DNA of 64,000 nucleotides from Membranipora membranacea (Eukaryota > Bryozoa > Gymnolaemata > Cheilostomatida > Membraniporidae). Shown piece by piece: positions 24,301 through 33,840 of this stretch (position 1 is the stretch's first letter; each line of letters opens with the position of its first letter). The stretch lies in contig OU612072.1 in NCBI GenBank assembly GCA_914767715.1, positions 26,660,001 through 26,724,000 of the forward strand, written 5' to 3'. Below the pieces are notes generated by a model. That model saw only the letters and a list, made by a program, of their open reading frames with translations, ran no database searches and had not been told where the DNA came from. The position numbers and the translations under genes are program-made.

Positions 24301-25165
24301 TGTGGTATCGAGCAAATAAACAGTGGTTATCCCCCTTGACATTAAACAAAGTATACTAACTGGCTCAGACATTTATCTTAGTACTCACTCTTGTTTTGTA
24401 TTTGTATTGTCTATTATTTCTTACCTTGTCAATATGTATATATATTCTGTTTTATTCCAGTAATGCTTAGAGTGACAATCAACACTTGTCATTGTGTAAC
24501 AAACCTTTACATTATTGTTAATACAATACAATGGAAGAGCAAGGTTTTGTTTTGCCAGTTTTGCAGTTAAGCAAATAAAAACAATCAATATAAATATTCA
24601 GAATACTTATTTCTGTGTAATGTTTATTTAATATCGATCTAAGGAGGATTTCTGGGATATCGGAGTTTGTTGATAGTTTTGCATCAAGGCTAAAAATGGA
24701 TATAATCTCGGAAACCAAATATCTATCTAAGGAGGATTTCTGGAATATCAGAGTTTGTTGATAGTTTTGCATCGAGGCTAAAAACGGATATAATCTCGGA
24801 AACTAAATATCGATCTAAGGAGGATTTCTGGAATATCAGAGTTTGTTGATAGTTTTGCATCGAGGCTAAAAACGGATATAATCTCGGAAACTAAATATCG
24901 ATCTAAGGAGGATTTCTGGAATATCAGTTTGTTGATAGTTTTTGCATCGAGGCTGTACCAAAGTCAATACCCAATCGAGTTATATGTTCATATAATCTCA
25001 AACAAGTAGTTATATTAAAATTTGTGCACTATAAGTTTTTATAGTTGCTCGTAAATATTTTAGTTCTAAAATATTAGCCACAATTACAAGACAGTAATAG
25101 ACACCTGCTATAAGTTTCTATAGCCAGGTAAAACAAGTCATACACAAAATAGGAAGGATATAACA
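24301..25165 (+). repeat. 5' LTR
   Basis: Begins TGTGGTATCGAG and ends GGATATAACA. It contains about 3.6 tandem 88-bp units (phase points 24641, 24729, 24817, 24905) with the words aaggaggatttctgg and gagtttgttgatag. A candidate poly(A) word, AATAAA, occurs in the gcaaataaaaac stretch. Confidence 0.95.
24636..24958 (+). repeat. 88-bp tandem repeat inside the LTR
   Basis: Four starts are spaced exactly 88 bp apart, the last unit being truncated. The same array is at 31184-31505 in the 3' LTR. Tandem units inside an LTR often carry enhancer or promoter function, but that is inference here. Confidence 0.85.
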
Positions 25166-25166
25166 T

Positions 25167-25184
25167 TGGTGGCAGCAGTGGGAT
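25167..25184 (+). promoter_or_regulatory. Primer-binding site
   Basis: TGGTGGCAGCAGTGGGAT starts two bases after the 5' LTR. The TGG start matches the CCA end of a tRNA, as in Gypsy elements primed by a tRNA 3' end. I do not assign the tRNA with confidence. Confidence 0.75.
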
Positions 25185-25220
25185 GTGTAACGTTCTACTT
25201 CCAGGACAACCCACTACAAA

Positions 25221-26231
25221 ATGGATCAAGCTGATGAACATGAGGTACAGGCCCTCCAGGATGCGGGCGGGGACCAAGAACCAGAAGTACCGGCTGTTCA
25301 GGCACAGGCACCGCCTGTCCAGCCACCCCCTGCCCAAGCACCGCCTGTTCAGGCGGCTGCGCCTGATGCACAAGGATTTCTACAAAACCTTAATGAGCTG
25401 ATAAGAGCCACTGTCGCTCAGGCTCAGGCTGGACACCATATACCTGCTGTGAAACTGAAAGTCCCAACGTTCAACGGAAAAGGTGATGTGGAGCTCTTTC
25501 TTACACAGATACAAGAGATTGCTTTGTCCCAGGAGTGGGACGAAGAGACCATTGTTCTGAAAGCAAGAGAAGGCCTATCAGGGCCAGCACAAGAATGTGG
25601 TAGATCGGGGACTTGGCAAGGGATTGTGGATACCCTACGGTTACACTATGGACTCACAGCCACAGAGGCAGAGGCTAAGTTAGCTTCATATAGGAGAACA
25701 CAGGGAGTTTCCTTGGCCGAATTTAGCACTGAAATAAAGAAACTAGTGAACGTAGCCTATGCCGATGCAGAGGAGCCTGTGAGACGGCGGCTGACTATGG
25801 AGAGGTTTAAACTTGGAGTGAACCATCCCGGTGTGCAGGGACACTTGTTGGCTAGGCAACCAGAAACACTGGAGGATATGGTTCGGGCAGGTAATGAGTT
25901 CTTGCTAGTCACCAAGAGCTCCATAGCCCAAGGACAACCAAGAGTGCGTGAGGTTGACGATACTAAAGAAGAACAGGTTCGACAGGTGACAACGGATGGA
26001 GCAGACATTCACACCATTACCAAGGCGGTGGAGGCCCTTACTAAGGAATTGTCAGAACTGAAGAATAAATTGGACAAGTCAGATAGAGGCTCTCACTCAA
26101 AAGGGGGAAGGAGCGGGCGCCCACCACCGAAACAAGATGGTTGCTGGGGATGCAAGCAGACTGGCCATATTAGAAAGGAATGTCCTACCAACCCCTGGCC
26201 GGCGGGAAACGAAGAGGGTCCACGACAGTAA
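25221..26231 (+). CDS. gag: Gag polyprotein with CCHC zinc knuckle
   Basis: This 336-aa ORF lies 55 bp after the 5' LTR. The N-terminal part is Gln/Ala/Pro-rich. The middle (about residues 80-240) resembles the retrotransposon gag capsid fold, with FNGKGDVELFLTQIQEIA and LKAREGLSGPAQE, the usual W/R-rich capsid core. The C-terminus has one zinc knuckle CWGCKQTGHIRKEC (C-X2-C-X4-H-X4-C, about residues 309-322) that binds RNA. It ends in TAA at 26229-26231 and overlaps the pol frame by 52 nt. A -1 frameshift signal sits in the overlap. Confidence 0.93.
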   Translation: MDQADEHEVQALQDAGGDQEPEVPAVQAQAPPVQPPPAQAPPVQAAAPDAQGFLQNLNELIRATVAQAQAGHHIPAVKLKVPTFNGKGDVELFLTQIQEIALSQEWDEETIVLKAREGLSGPAQECGRSGTWQGIVDTLRLHYGLTATEAEAKLASYRRTQGVSLAEFSTEIKKLVNVAYADAEEPVRRRLTMERFKLGVNHPGVQGHLLARQPETLEDMVRAGNEFLLVTKSSIAQGQPRVREVDDTKEEQVRQVTTDGADIHTITKAVEALTKELSELKNKLDKSDRGSHSKGGRSGRPPPKQDGCWGCKQTGHIRKECPTNPWPAGNEEGPRQ

Positions 26232-26253
26232 GGGAAGGTCACAGTCGTGGACC
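26204..26253 (+). promoter_or_regulatory. -1 ribosomal frameshift signal
   Basis: The heptamer G GGA AAC (26204-26210) fits X-XXY-YYZ exactly in the gag frame. Six bases later GGTCCACGAC (26217-26226) pairs perfectly with GTCGTGGACC (26244-26253) across a 17-nt loop. Slipping back one base at the heptamer puts ribosomes in the pol frame (GGG AAA CGA). Heptamer, spacer and 10-bp stem match the known architecture of retroviral and retrotransposon -1 sites. Confidence 0.85.
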
Positions 26254-28420
26254 AACAAGACCTCCGGAAACCGCTAGGTGGTTGGCCCCAAAGCATGCGT
26301 TGCCCATGCATGCGCCACCTCGGCCCAAAGAGGTTTGCCTTCAAAGTAGATTTACTGTTTTACGTGAAGACACAACAGTATCGGATGAAGAACCGTTCCC
26401 GCAGCAGGAACAAACAAACAAGGAATCTCCTACTAAACGACGGTCTAGAAAAAGGACTATATGCCAGTCAAAGCCCCCGACCAGTACTGAAGAGGGCCCG
26501 GCCGTAGAAGGAGTAGAGGTCACGAAAGATATTCCAAATCCCATCCCTAAAGATGGGCCCCACAGAGACATGATTGGAGTAGCACGGCCCCTATCTATAG
26601 GACAGCTCACTGTGGATGATGAGCCAGTCTTTCGCCCACACCATGAGAGTTATTTCATTGGAGGGAAGATAGCCAAACAACAGGTTAAGTTCCTGGTTGA
26701 CACTGGATGCACCACTAACTTGTTGTCAAAAGTTGTTTTCGATAGACTGCCCGTTTCTGTTAGAGGGAAGCTACAACAGACAGAAGAGGATTATGGGTTA
26801 ACAGCAGATGGTAGCCCATTGAGATTTTATGGGGAGCTGCGGCTAGAGTGTAGGATGCCCCACTTGGTGTGGAGCGAGACCTTTGTGGTCTGCAAGCTCA
26901 AAGATGATGCTATCTTGGGAATGCCTTTCTTAGTCCAGCAGCAATGTAAGTTATCCTTTGCCGATGCTCATCTGGAGCTCGCAAGTGGTGATATTGTCCC
27001 ATGCCTGGACAACACAGGAGTATCAATGAGCTGCAAAGTGGTAGCGGCATCCCGGGTACAGATCCCTGCTTATGCAGAGCAACTCATCCCTGCCTTCCTA
27101 CCGAGGACACAACCCCACACTGGCTACACAGGACTAGTGGAGAGCTCGCGTGAAGGCCCCCCGGTTGCATGCAGTGTGAACATTCCTGATGAAGGAGGAA
27201 GGATCTGGCTGAGGTGTCTGAACCCCTCTGGTACAAAACTTTTGGTACAACCTGGACAAGAGATTGGAAAGTTCACCAGGGTAGATCGCAACCAAGTGGT
27301 GGGAGCCTGGATAACTGAGGAAGGTGATGGGGCACTGGGCTGTTCAGCGGTAGAGGAGAGGTCGCTGAATCACAAATTCCCCTGTCATCTGCAACAACTT
27401 TTGGAGGAAACCAGGACCGCTTGCCCCTCTGAAGAGCAGCAAGCTCGGATAAAATGTTTACTCAAGCAGTACAGTGAAGTGTTTAGTTCAGGGGATGATG
27501 ACCAGGGACACACAACAATGGTAGAGCATGATATCCCTCTGATGCCTGGAGCTAGGCCCGTCCGGCAACCCGCCAGACGGTTGGGCCCAGAAAAAGAAAA
27601 AGAGGTCGAAGCACAAATAGAAGACCTACTAAAGAAAGGTGTAATAGAACCCGGAACAGGAGCCTGGAGTTCACCAGTGGTTCTAGTAAAAAAGAAAGAC
27701 AACTCTTGGCGCTTTTGCGTCGACTACCGACGATTAAATGCCGTAACTCAACAGGATGCGTATCCACTTCCTCGGATCGATGAGAGCTTAGAGGCTTTAT
27801 CTGGAAGTAAATACTTCAGCACGTTAGACTTGCTATCAGGATATTGGCAGGTACCCCTGAGTAAGGATGCACAGGATAAAGCTGCTTTCATAACGAGAGG
27901 AGGCTTATGGAAATGGAAGGTGTTACCGTTCGGTCTGACATCGGCTCCAGCCACCTTTCAAAGGTTGATGGAATCTATCTTCCGAGGCTTGCATTGGAAG
28001 ACTCTGCTACTCTACCTGGACGATGTCATTGTCATGGGCGAAGACTTTGCCACCCATCTGGAGAGATTGGAGGAGGTATTCTCAAGGCTGAAATCCGCGG
28101 GGCTGAAGCTGAAACCATCAAAATGCTCGTTGTTCCAACATCAAGTGGAGTATTTGGGTCATGTTGTCAGTGCAGAGGGCATCGCCACTGACCCTAAGAA
28201 GATCGAAGCCATAGAGAGTTGGCCGGAACCAACCCGGGTAGTGGACTTACAGTCATTTCTAGGCCTGGTGGGATACTATCGACAGTACATTGAGGGGTTT
28301 GCAACAATTGCACACCCGTTACATCATCTGACAGGAAAAAGGGTCCCATGGAACTGGACCCAAGAGGCGTTGGCGTTGGCTCCGTGTTGTCACAGGAACA
28401 GGACGATAGAGAAAAGGTGA
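26204..28420 (+). CDS. pol: Pol part 1: protease and reverse transcriptase
   Basis: This frame is open from 26180 to 28420 and is -1 relative to gag; entry is presumably by frameshift at 26204. Counting from 26180, the aspartic protease has FLVDTGCTTNLLS (DTG at about residue 174) and AILGMPFL. The RT domain has the sequence WRFCVDYRRLNAVT, then STLDLLSGYWQVPL, LPFGLTSAPATFQRL and the catalytic LLYLDDVIV (about residues 609-617), followed by the thumb-connection signature VEYLGHVVS and FLGLVGYYRQYI. The frame then runs into a 20-residue out-of-frame tail after NWTQE at about 28368, where an internal deletion has shifted the frame. Confidence 0.93.
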   Translation, partial: GKRRGSTTVREGHSRGPTRPPETARWLAPKHALPMHAPPRPKEVCLQSRFTVLREDTTVSDEEPFPQQEQTNKESPTKRRSRKRTICQSKPPTSTEEGPAVEGVEVTKDIPNPIPKDGPHRDMIGVARPLSIGQLTVDDEPVFRPHHESYFIGGKIAKQQVKFLVDTGCTTNLLSKVVFDRLPVSVRGKLQQTEEDYGLTADGSPLRFYGELRLECRMPHLVWSETFVVCKLKDDAILGMPFLVQQQCKLSFADAHLELASGDIVPCLDNTGVSMSCKVVAASRVQIPAYAEQLIPAFLPRTQPHTGYTGLVESSREGPPVACSVNIPDEGGRIWLRCLNPSGTKLLVQPGQEIGKFTRVDRNQVVGAWITEEGDGALGCSAVEERSLNHKFPCHLQQLLEETRTACPSEEQQARIKCLLKQYSEVFSSGDDDQGHTTMVEHDIPLMPGARPVRQPARRLGPEKEKEVEAQIEDLLKKGVIEPGTGAWSSPVVLVKKKDNSWRFCVDYRRLNAVTQQDAYPLPRIDESLEALSGSKYFSTLDLLSGYWQVPLSKDAQDKAAFITRGGLWKWKVLPFGLTSAPATFQRLMESIFRGLHWKTLLLYLDDVIVMGEDFATHLERLEEVFSRLKSAGLKLKPSKCSLFQHQVEYLGHVVSAEGIATDPKKIEAIESWPEPTRVVDLQSFLGLVGYYRQYIEGFATIAHPLHHLTGKRVPWNWTQEALALAPCCHRNRTIEKR

Positions 28421-30822
28421 TTGCTTATTATAGCAAAACATTATCCAATGCGGAGAAGAACTACTGTGTAACTCGCAGAGAGCTGCTAGCAGTGGTGCGA
28501 GCTGTCAAGCATTTTAGGCCCTACCTGTATGGTCAGCGTTTCAAGGTGCGAACCGACCATGCTTCACTGATTTGGTTATGTCGACGTGTGGAACCGACAA
28601 GCCAAGTAGCTCGATGGCTCGAACTATTGTCGGAATTCAACTATACGATTGAATACAGGCCAGGAAAGAGGCACGGTAATGCTGATGGCATGAGTCGCTT
28701 ACCATGCAGTGAGTGTAAACAGTGTGCTCGCATCCAAAGCAGTGGATCAGGACCTACTCAACAGGAGGTTCTGGCTGAATGGGAGGCATCAGGCTTCGCA
28801 TTAGTACATGTCGACCAAGGAGAGGTGGGCTCACTAACTAGTGGGGTGGAGGGCCACCAAGAGGAGAGGGTTGCTGCCCTACAGACGGACAATGACATAG
28901 CCACACTACAAAGACAGTCCCCGGGGGCTGTAGGTCAAATTTATCGTGCCATAGAATCTGGACAACAGATTTCCCAGGCCGAGCTGGGTGAAGGGGATCA
29001 GGAACTGTGTATGTTGGTTAGACTGTGGCCAACTTTGTTCCTGGATGAGCAAGGGATCTTACGTACCACGGTGACTAAACCAGGTCGGAGTGTACATCCT
29101 GCCATTTGCCCACCTTTGATGAGAACAGAGGTTATCTGGCGTTGTCACCAGATGGCTCACAGCGGAGCCAGTCGCACTACAGAACGGCTGCGTTTGAGCT
29201 GGTACTGGTATGGAATGGTGAGCATGGTGAGACGTACTTTGTCAACATGTGAGGTGTGCCAAGCGGCTAAGCATGGTAAAGCACCGAGTACAACAGGTAC
29301 CCGCCATTTGTACAGCGGTCGGCCATGGCAGTGGGTTGCTATTGATCTAGTCGGGCCAATGCCACTAACACCGAGGGGTAATCGGTGGATCTTGGTCTTG
29401 AGTGACCACTTCACCCGTTGGGCGGAAGCCTTACCTATACCTGATGCCACAACACCCTCTGTCCCTTCAGCTCTACATACAGAGATATTCTCACGGTTCG
29501 GAATACCGGAGCAACTTCACAGCGACCAGGGGACTCAATTTGAGTCGGACTTGATGACAGAGTTGTGCTCGATATGGGGGTTGAACAAAACACACACGAC
29601 GCCATACCGGCCCCAAGGTAATGGAGTGGTTGAACGCAATAACAGGACTATTGGTGACTCGTTGCGAGCCTTACTCCTAGGTGGCCAACAAACAGACTGG
29701 GATCTCTTGTTACCAGAGATAATGACAGTGTTTAGAGCAACACCCCATACTGCTACTAAGGAAACGCCAAACTACATGTTCATGGGGAGGGAGAATCGGC
29801 TCCCAGATCTACTGGCCTATGGACAAACAGACACAAACACGAGATCACGTTCACAGTATGCAATAGAACTTGGAGAACGTATGATTGCTGTCCACGAGGA
29901 GCTACGCCTCAGCCAAAAGGCAGTGAGAATGAGGGACACCGATGAGCCACCGCTATATGCTGTAGGTGACCTTGTATGGATGGTAAACCACCAAAGGAGG
30001 CGTGGAGAGATGGGAAAACTCAAAGAGAAGTATGTTGGGCCATATACTATTAAAGAAGTTCGCCCCAACCACACCTACATCATAGCACAGGGAGAGCGGA
30101 TGTCCGTACAAAGCGAAGCAAGGCTAAAGCCTTTTGTAGAATGTCCAAGTCTTGGGGGCAGGGCACCAGCTTCCAGTGAACCTTACCTCCAGCGACCACG
30201 GAGGAGGGCTGGACAGAAGCCTAGACAAGTGGACGAAGAAATACCTGTGGAACCACAGTCAGTCGAGGAGACAGGAGAGGTGATAGTCTACGAGGTCCCA
30301 TCAGATGAGGAAGACACTGTGACTACCGATGTTAAACAGGAGCCTCAGGAATGGACAACAGAAGAGAGCACTTCAGAATGGAAAGAGCCGACAAACACTG
30401 GTCGTATCCGCCGTAGACCAACATACCTACAGGAATATGACTGTTCGACTATTGACACTAGGAACAAAGAAGGCCGCCGTACGGTTATTGCAACCGTACA
30501 GTCCAAACCAGTCGGAGCAGTACAACCGAGTCCTGTGAGACCAGGCCCACCACTAGGACCAGGACCGATAAAGATGACACCGCTGGAGCAGCTTGTGCCA
30601 TCACCAGGACAGGACTCGAGTGTTCTCATCCATGAGATCAAACAATCACTGGAATCTGTACACCAAGAAATCGCGTTGGCCGATTTGATTCATAATGAGA
30701 TTGAGACAGCGATGGGGAAGATTGCAGACTATATGGCTGAAGAGCGAAAGGTGAGACGGCGAGTCGCGGGGCAGGTTAGAGAAATACAGAAGAAGGTGCA
30801 GCAGTTTGACAATAAACAATAG
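28348..30822 (+). CDS. pol: Pol part 2: partial RNase H, DD35E integrase, C-terminal extension
   Basis: The ORF spans 28348-30822, but homologous sequence starts at about 28369 (GVGVGSVLS). RNase H keeps its RRELLAV, RTDHASL and NADGMSR motifs but lacks the first catalytic Asp, which lies in the deleted segment. Integrase has the HHCC finger (HQMAH near residue 267, CEVC near 301). The catalytic triad is Asp about 332 (VAIDLVGP), Asp 393 (HSDQGTQFES) and Glu 429 (VVERNN), with 35 residues between the last two. A GPY module follows (KYVGPYTIKEV, about residue 560). The last ~200 residues are an acidic and Pro-rich extension ending in a likely coiled coil, with no chromodomain. The frame is -1 relative to part 1. 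Confidence 0.92.
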   Translation: MELDPRGVGVGSVLSQEQDDREKVIAYYSKTLSNAEKNYCVTRRELLAVVRAVKHFRPYLYGQRFKVRTDHASLIWLCRRVEPTSQVARWLELLSEFNYTIEYRPGKRHGNADGMSRLPCSECKQCARIQSSGSGPTQQEVLAEWEASGFALVHVDQGEVGSLTSGVEGHQEERVAALQTDNDIATLQRQSPGAVGQIYRAIESGQQISQAELGEGDQELCMLVRLWPTLFLDEQGILRTTVTKPGRSVHPAICPPLMRTEVIWRCHQMAHSGASRTTERLRLSWYWYGMVSMVRRTLSTCEVCQAAKHGKAPSTTGTRHLYSGRPWQWVAIDLVGPMPLTPRGNRWILVLSDHFTRWAEALPIPDATTPSVPSALHTEIFSRFGIPEQLHSDQGTQFESDLMTELCSIWGLNKTHTTPYRPQGNGVVERNNRTIGDSLRALLLGGQQTDWDLLLPEIMTVFRATPHTATKETPNYMFMGRENRLPDLLAYGQTDTNTRSRSQYAIELGERMIAVHEELRLSQKAVRMRDTDEPPLYAVGDLVWMVNHQRRRGEMGKLKEKYVGPYTIKEVRPNHTYIIAQGERMSVQSEARLKPFVECPSLGGRAPASSEPYLQRPRRRAGQKPRQVDEEIPVEPQSVEETGEVIVYEVPSDEEDTVTTDVKQEPQEWTTEESTSEWKEPTNTGRIRRRPTYLQEYDCSTIDTRNKEGRRTVIATVQSKPVGAVQPSPVRPGPPLGPGPIKMTPLEQLVPSPGQDSSVLIHEIKQSLESVHQEIALADLIHNEIETAMGKIADYMAEERKVRRRVAGQVREIQKKVQQFDNKQ

Positions 30823-30836
30823 ACGGTAGTTTATTG

Positions 30837-30848
30837 TGAAGGGGGCTG
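30837..30848 (+). promoter_or_regulatory. Polypurine tract
   Basis: GTGAAGGGGGCTG immediately precedes the 3' LTR and is the expected plus-strand primer site. Confidence 0.75.
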
Positions 30849-31716
30849 TGTGGTATCGAGCAAATAAACAGTGGTTATCCCCCTTGACATTAAACAAAGT
30901 ATACTAACTGGCTCAGACATTTATCTTAGTACTCACTCTTGTTTTGTATTTGTATTGTCTATTATTTCTTACCTTGTCAATATGTATATATATTCTGTTT
31001 TATTCCAGTAATGCTTAGAGTGACAATCAACACTTGTCATTGTGTAACAAACCTTTACACTAGTGTTAATACAATACAATGGAAGAGCAAGGTTTTGTTT
31101 TGCCAGTTTTGCAGTTAAGCAAATAAAAACAATCAAAATAAATATTCAGAATACTTATTTCTGTGTAATGTTTATTTAATATCGATCTAAGGAGGATTTC
31201 TGGGATATCGGAGTTTGTTGATAGTTTTGCATCAAGGCTTAAAAATGGATATAATCTCGGAAACTAAATATCGATCTAAGGAGGATTTCTGGAATATCAG
31301 AGTTTGTTGATAGTTTTGCATCGAGGCTAAAAACGGATATAATCTCGGAAACTAAATATCGATCTAAGGAGGATTTCTGGAATATCAGAGTTTGTTGATA
31401 GTTTTGCATCGAGGCTAAAAACGGATATAATCTCGGAAACTAAATATCGATCTAAGGAGGATTTCTGGAATATCAGAGTTTGTTGATAGTTTTTGCATCG
31501 AGGCTGTACCAAAGTCAATACCCAATCGAGTTATATGTTCATATAATCTCAAACAAGTAGTTATATTAAAATTTGTGCACTGTAAGTTTTTATAGTTGCT
31601 CGTAAATATTTTAGTTCTAAAATATTAGCCACAATTACAAGACAGTAATAAACACCTGCTATAAGTTTCTATAGCCAGGTAAAACAAGTCATACACAAAA
31701 TAGGAAGGATATAACA
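30849..31716 (+). repeat. 3' LTR
   Basis: 868 bp, nearly identical to the 5' LTR. By eye the differences are a handful of substitutions (for example attattg/actagtg, atagaca/ataaaca) and small indels, including ag present here but missing in the last 88-bp unit of the 5' LTR. Confidence 0.95.
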
Positions 31717-31720
31717 TAAG

Positions 31721-33012
31721 ATAGACCAATATTAAGGTTCTACTGGACAGTTTGTTGGCTCTGATCAGGTTTCTTTGTTGGAACCAACACATTGGTAAGG
31801 TTTCACTCGCATTTTAGGTTTGTAGAAATTGGTTACTTCTGTAGTTGTCTCCCCTTTCAATCTTAAAAAAGCTGACCAGCCTTAAGCACATAATTTAGGT
31901 AGTTGTGGAGGAAAGCCTTGACATTCTATCAATTTGCAACATTGCAATAATGCTCACCGAATAAATATTCAATAGACAAGTTTTCACCAACAGCATACCA
32001 AACTTCATTCCGAATTTTGGTGACTCCGTCTCGATGGCTTTGATAAGAGCAGATATACTGGCAGGACTAAATACAGTGTTGTCTGGTTTCTCCTCTTTCT
32101 TGTTTGCATTGCTGCCTCCGTTAGAAGATCAGAGTGCTGAAACCTAAAGGAAGATCATTGGTTGGTAGGCTTTTGTGAAATCATATAAGAAGCAGACGAC
32201 TGTGTTTGTTTATCAATTATAATTCATTTTTATGAGTGATTTTTAAAAGTCATAGCTTCCTAGAAAAGGGCTAGGTCTAGATGTTCCATTTGGGCCAACA
32301 AAGTCACAGCTCAGTATGTAAAGATTATTTTATGGTCTGGAGTCTCTTTCCTAAGCTTGAATACTTGACCTTTGGCAATGTTTTGAAAAAGCATTGGTGG
32401 AATCTCAAAACAATACAAATATATCAAGCGGTACAACCCAAAGAGGATATTTTCTGATGCACACAAATCTGGTTTCATTTTTTGTGACTATGATGTATGA
32501 TCTAAGAACCACCAAAATTTGAGTTTGTGTGAACCCACTGTCACAAAGATATACAGTTTTAAGTGCAGTATGCTCTTCTACTGGTGAAAGAAGACTTTTG
32601 ATAGACTAGACTGTTACTTACATAAGCAAAAGATTCAATAACTAAAAATGTTCTGTTGCTATTTTATTTTGGGACAACAATTAATAACTATTGCTACTCA
32701 CTGATATTGGTTGATACTGCTGTTATATAATAAAGGTATTCAATCACCAAAGTTTTTCAGGGGTATTCAAATCGGCTATCAAATCAGTATATCAAATCGA
32801 TAGAAAAGGTATTGTGCTAGTATTCACTTTTTACTCACCCTAACCATCTTCAGCCGCTCGAAATGTAACAATGGGTACGTCGCGCAATACTTTGGGTATG
32901 ACAGTACGTCTCCTGATAGCATTGAGAGGAGTAACATTTCAATTGAATCAATATTGGTATTGTTATAAACTTACAAGAAGTACGATAATTCTACTGATGT
33001 AGTACACAGAGT
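31721..33012. other. Gene-poor interval
   Basis: AT-rich sequence after the retrotransposon. I see no exon that continues the candidate exon at 24175 in phase. Confidence 0.35.
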
Positions 33013-33840
33013 TTAAGGTAATGTCAAAGACCGATCCGAATATGAACATATCATATACTGCCGAGCGACTGAAAATGAATACCTGAACAATTAAATTTGA
33101 TTTGATGATATTGTGTCATTTTAGGGAAGAAATGACGCAGAAAATGTTTTTTTTTCAATGTAGATGGCGGAGTCAAATTAATTGCAAGAAATTTCAAAAC
33201 AAGTGGAATGTATACTTAGAGATTGCATTCATCACAAAATTTGATTTTCTTTGATATATGACTAGTCTAAAGTGACTCTTTACGTCATGTCATATGATGC
33301 ATTTTTGTTGCGAAGGCGCAACAAAATGTGAAATTTTAATCATTAATTCCGAATAGATCATAGGCTTGAAACAAAGTTATTTATGATTTTCTCTTAGAGT
33401 ACTCGTCAAATGGCATACACATTGACTTTCAACAAATAATTAGCTTGCATATTGCAATGCGGATAGACTATTGAATACAGCTAATATCTTCGCCACCTTT
33501 GCATAATTTCAAACATGCTCTCCGAATAACCAAACAAATTTTTTTTGAAAGTTCTCACAAAGCTGCTTACATTAACCATCGTGCACACATGAAATGCCAA
33601 AATAATTTTTCACTGCTTAACCAATTCTGTTGAATTTGACTCAAAAGAATGCCAAAAAGCAGCTATTTTTTTTTACTTTTGAGGATTTTTTTGGCATTCT
33701 GTTGCGTAAATTTCAGAAATGAAAAATTCTGAAGGCACTCCCTGTGTGCACCATGGTTAATAATGGCGGCTTTGTATGTTTGAACTTTCCAACGATATAT
33801 GACATATTGATATTCGGATCAGTCTTTGACTTTACCTTAA
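33013..33840. mobile_element. TTAA-flanked inverted-repeat element
   Basis: The element spans 33017-33836. The left end GGTAATGTCAAAGACCGATCC and the right end (inverse of GGTAAAGTCAAAGACTGATCC) form terminal inverted repeats extending about 45 bp with few mismatches. It is flanked by TTAA at 33013-33016 and 33837-33840, the target site of piggyBac and Kolobok-type DNA transposons. Inside, 33574-33614 and 33718-33762 form a second inverted pair (ttaaccat.gtgcacac). It has no transposase, so it is a MITE-like element of about 820 bp. Confidence 0.7.

Larger units (their letters stand above)
24301..31716 (+). mobile_element. Ty3/Gypsy LTR retrotransposon, nearly intact
   Basis: A 7.4-kb element with 865/868-bp LTRs (TG...CA ends), a primer-binding site, gag, protease-RT, part of RNase H, DD35E integrase, a polypurine tract and a 4-bp target duplication TAAG (24297-24300 and 31717-31720). 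The domain order PR-RT-RH-IN puts it in Ty3/Gypsy (Metaviridae). The LTRs differ at only about ten sites by eye, so insertion is recent. Base composition is more GC-rich than the flanks. One frame break lies in the RNase H region. There is no chromodomain or envelope gene. Confidence 0.95.

Noticed and set aside
30240-30822. Envelope-like domain in the retrotransposon
   Set aside because: The C-terminal extension has no signal peptide, membrane helix or Cys pattern.
31730-31797. Exon continuing the candidate exon at 24175 beyond the retrotransposon
   Set aside because: An acceptor-like aag and a GTAAGG donor exist, but the frame that would join reaches TGA, and the empty-site intron would be only about 20 bp.
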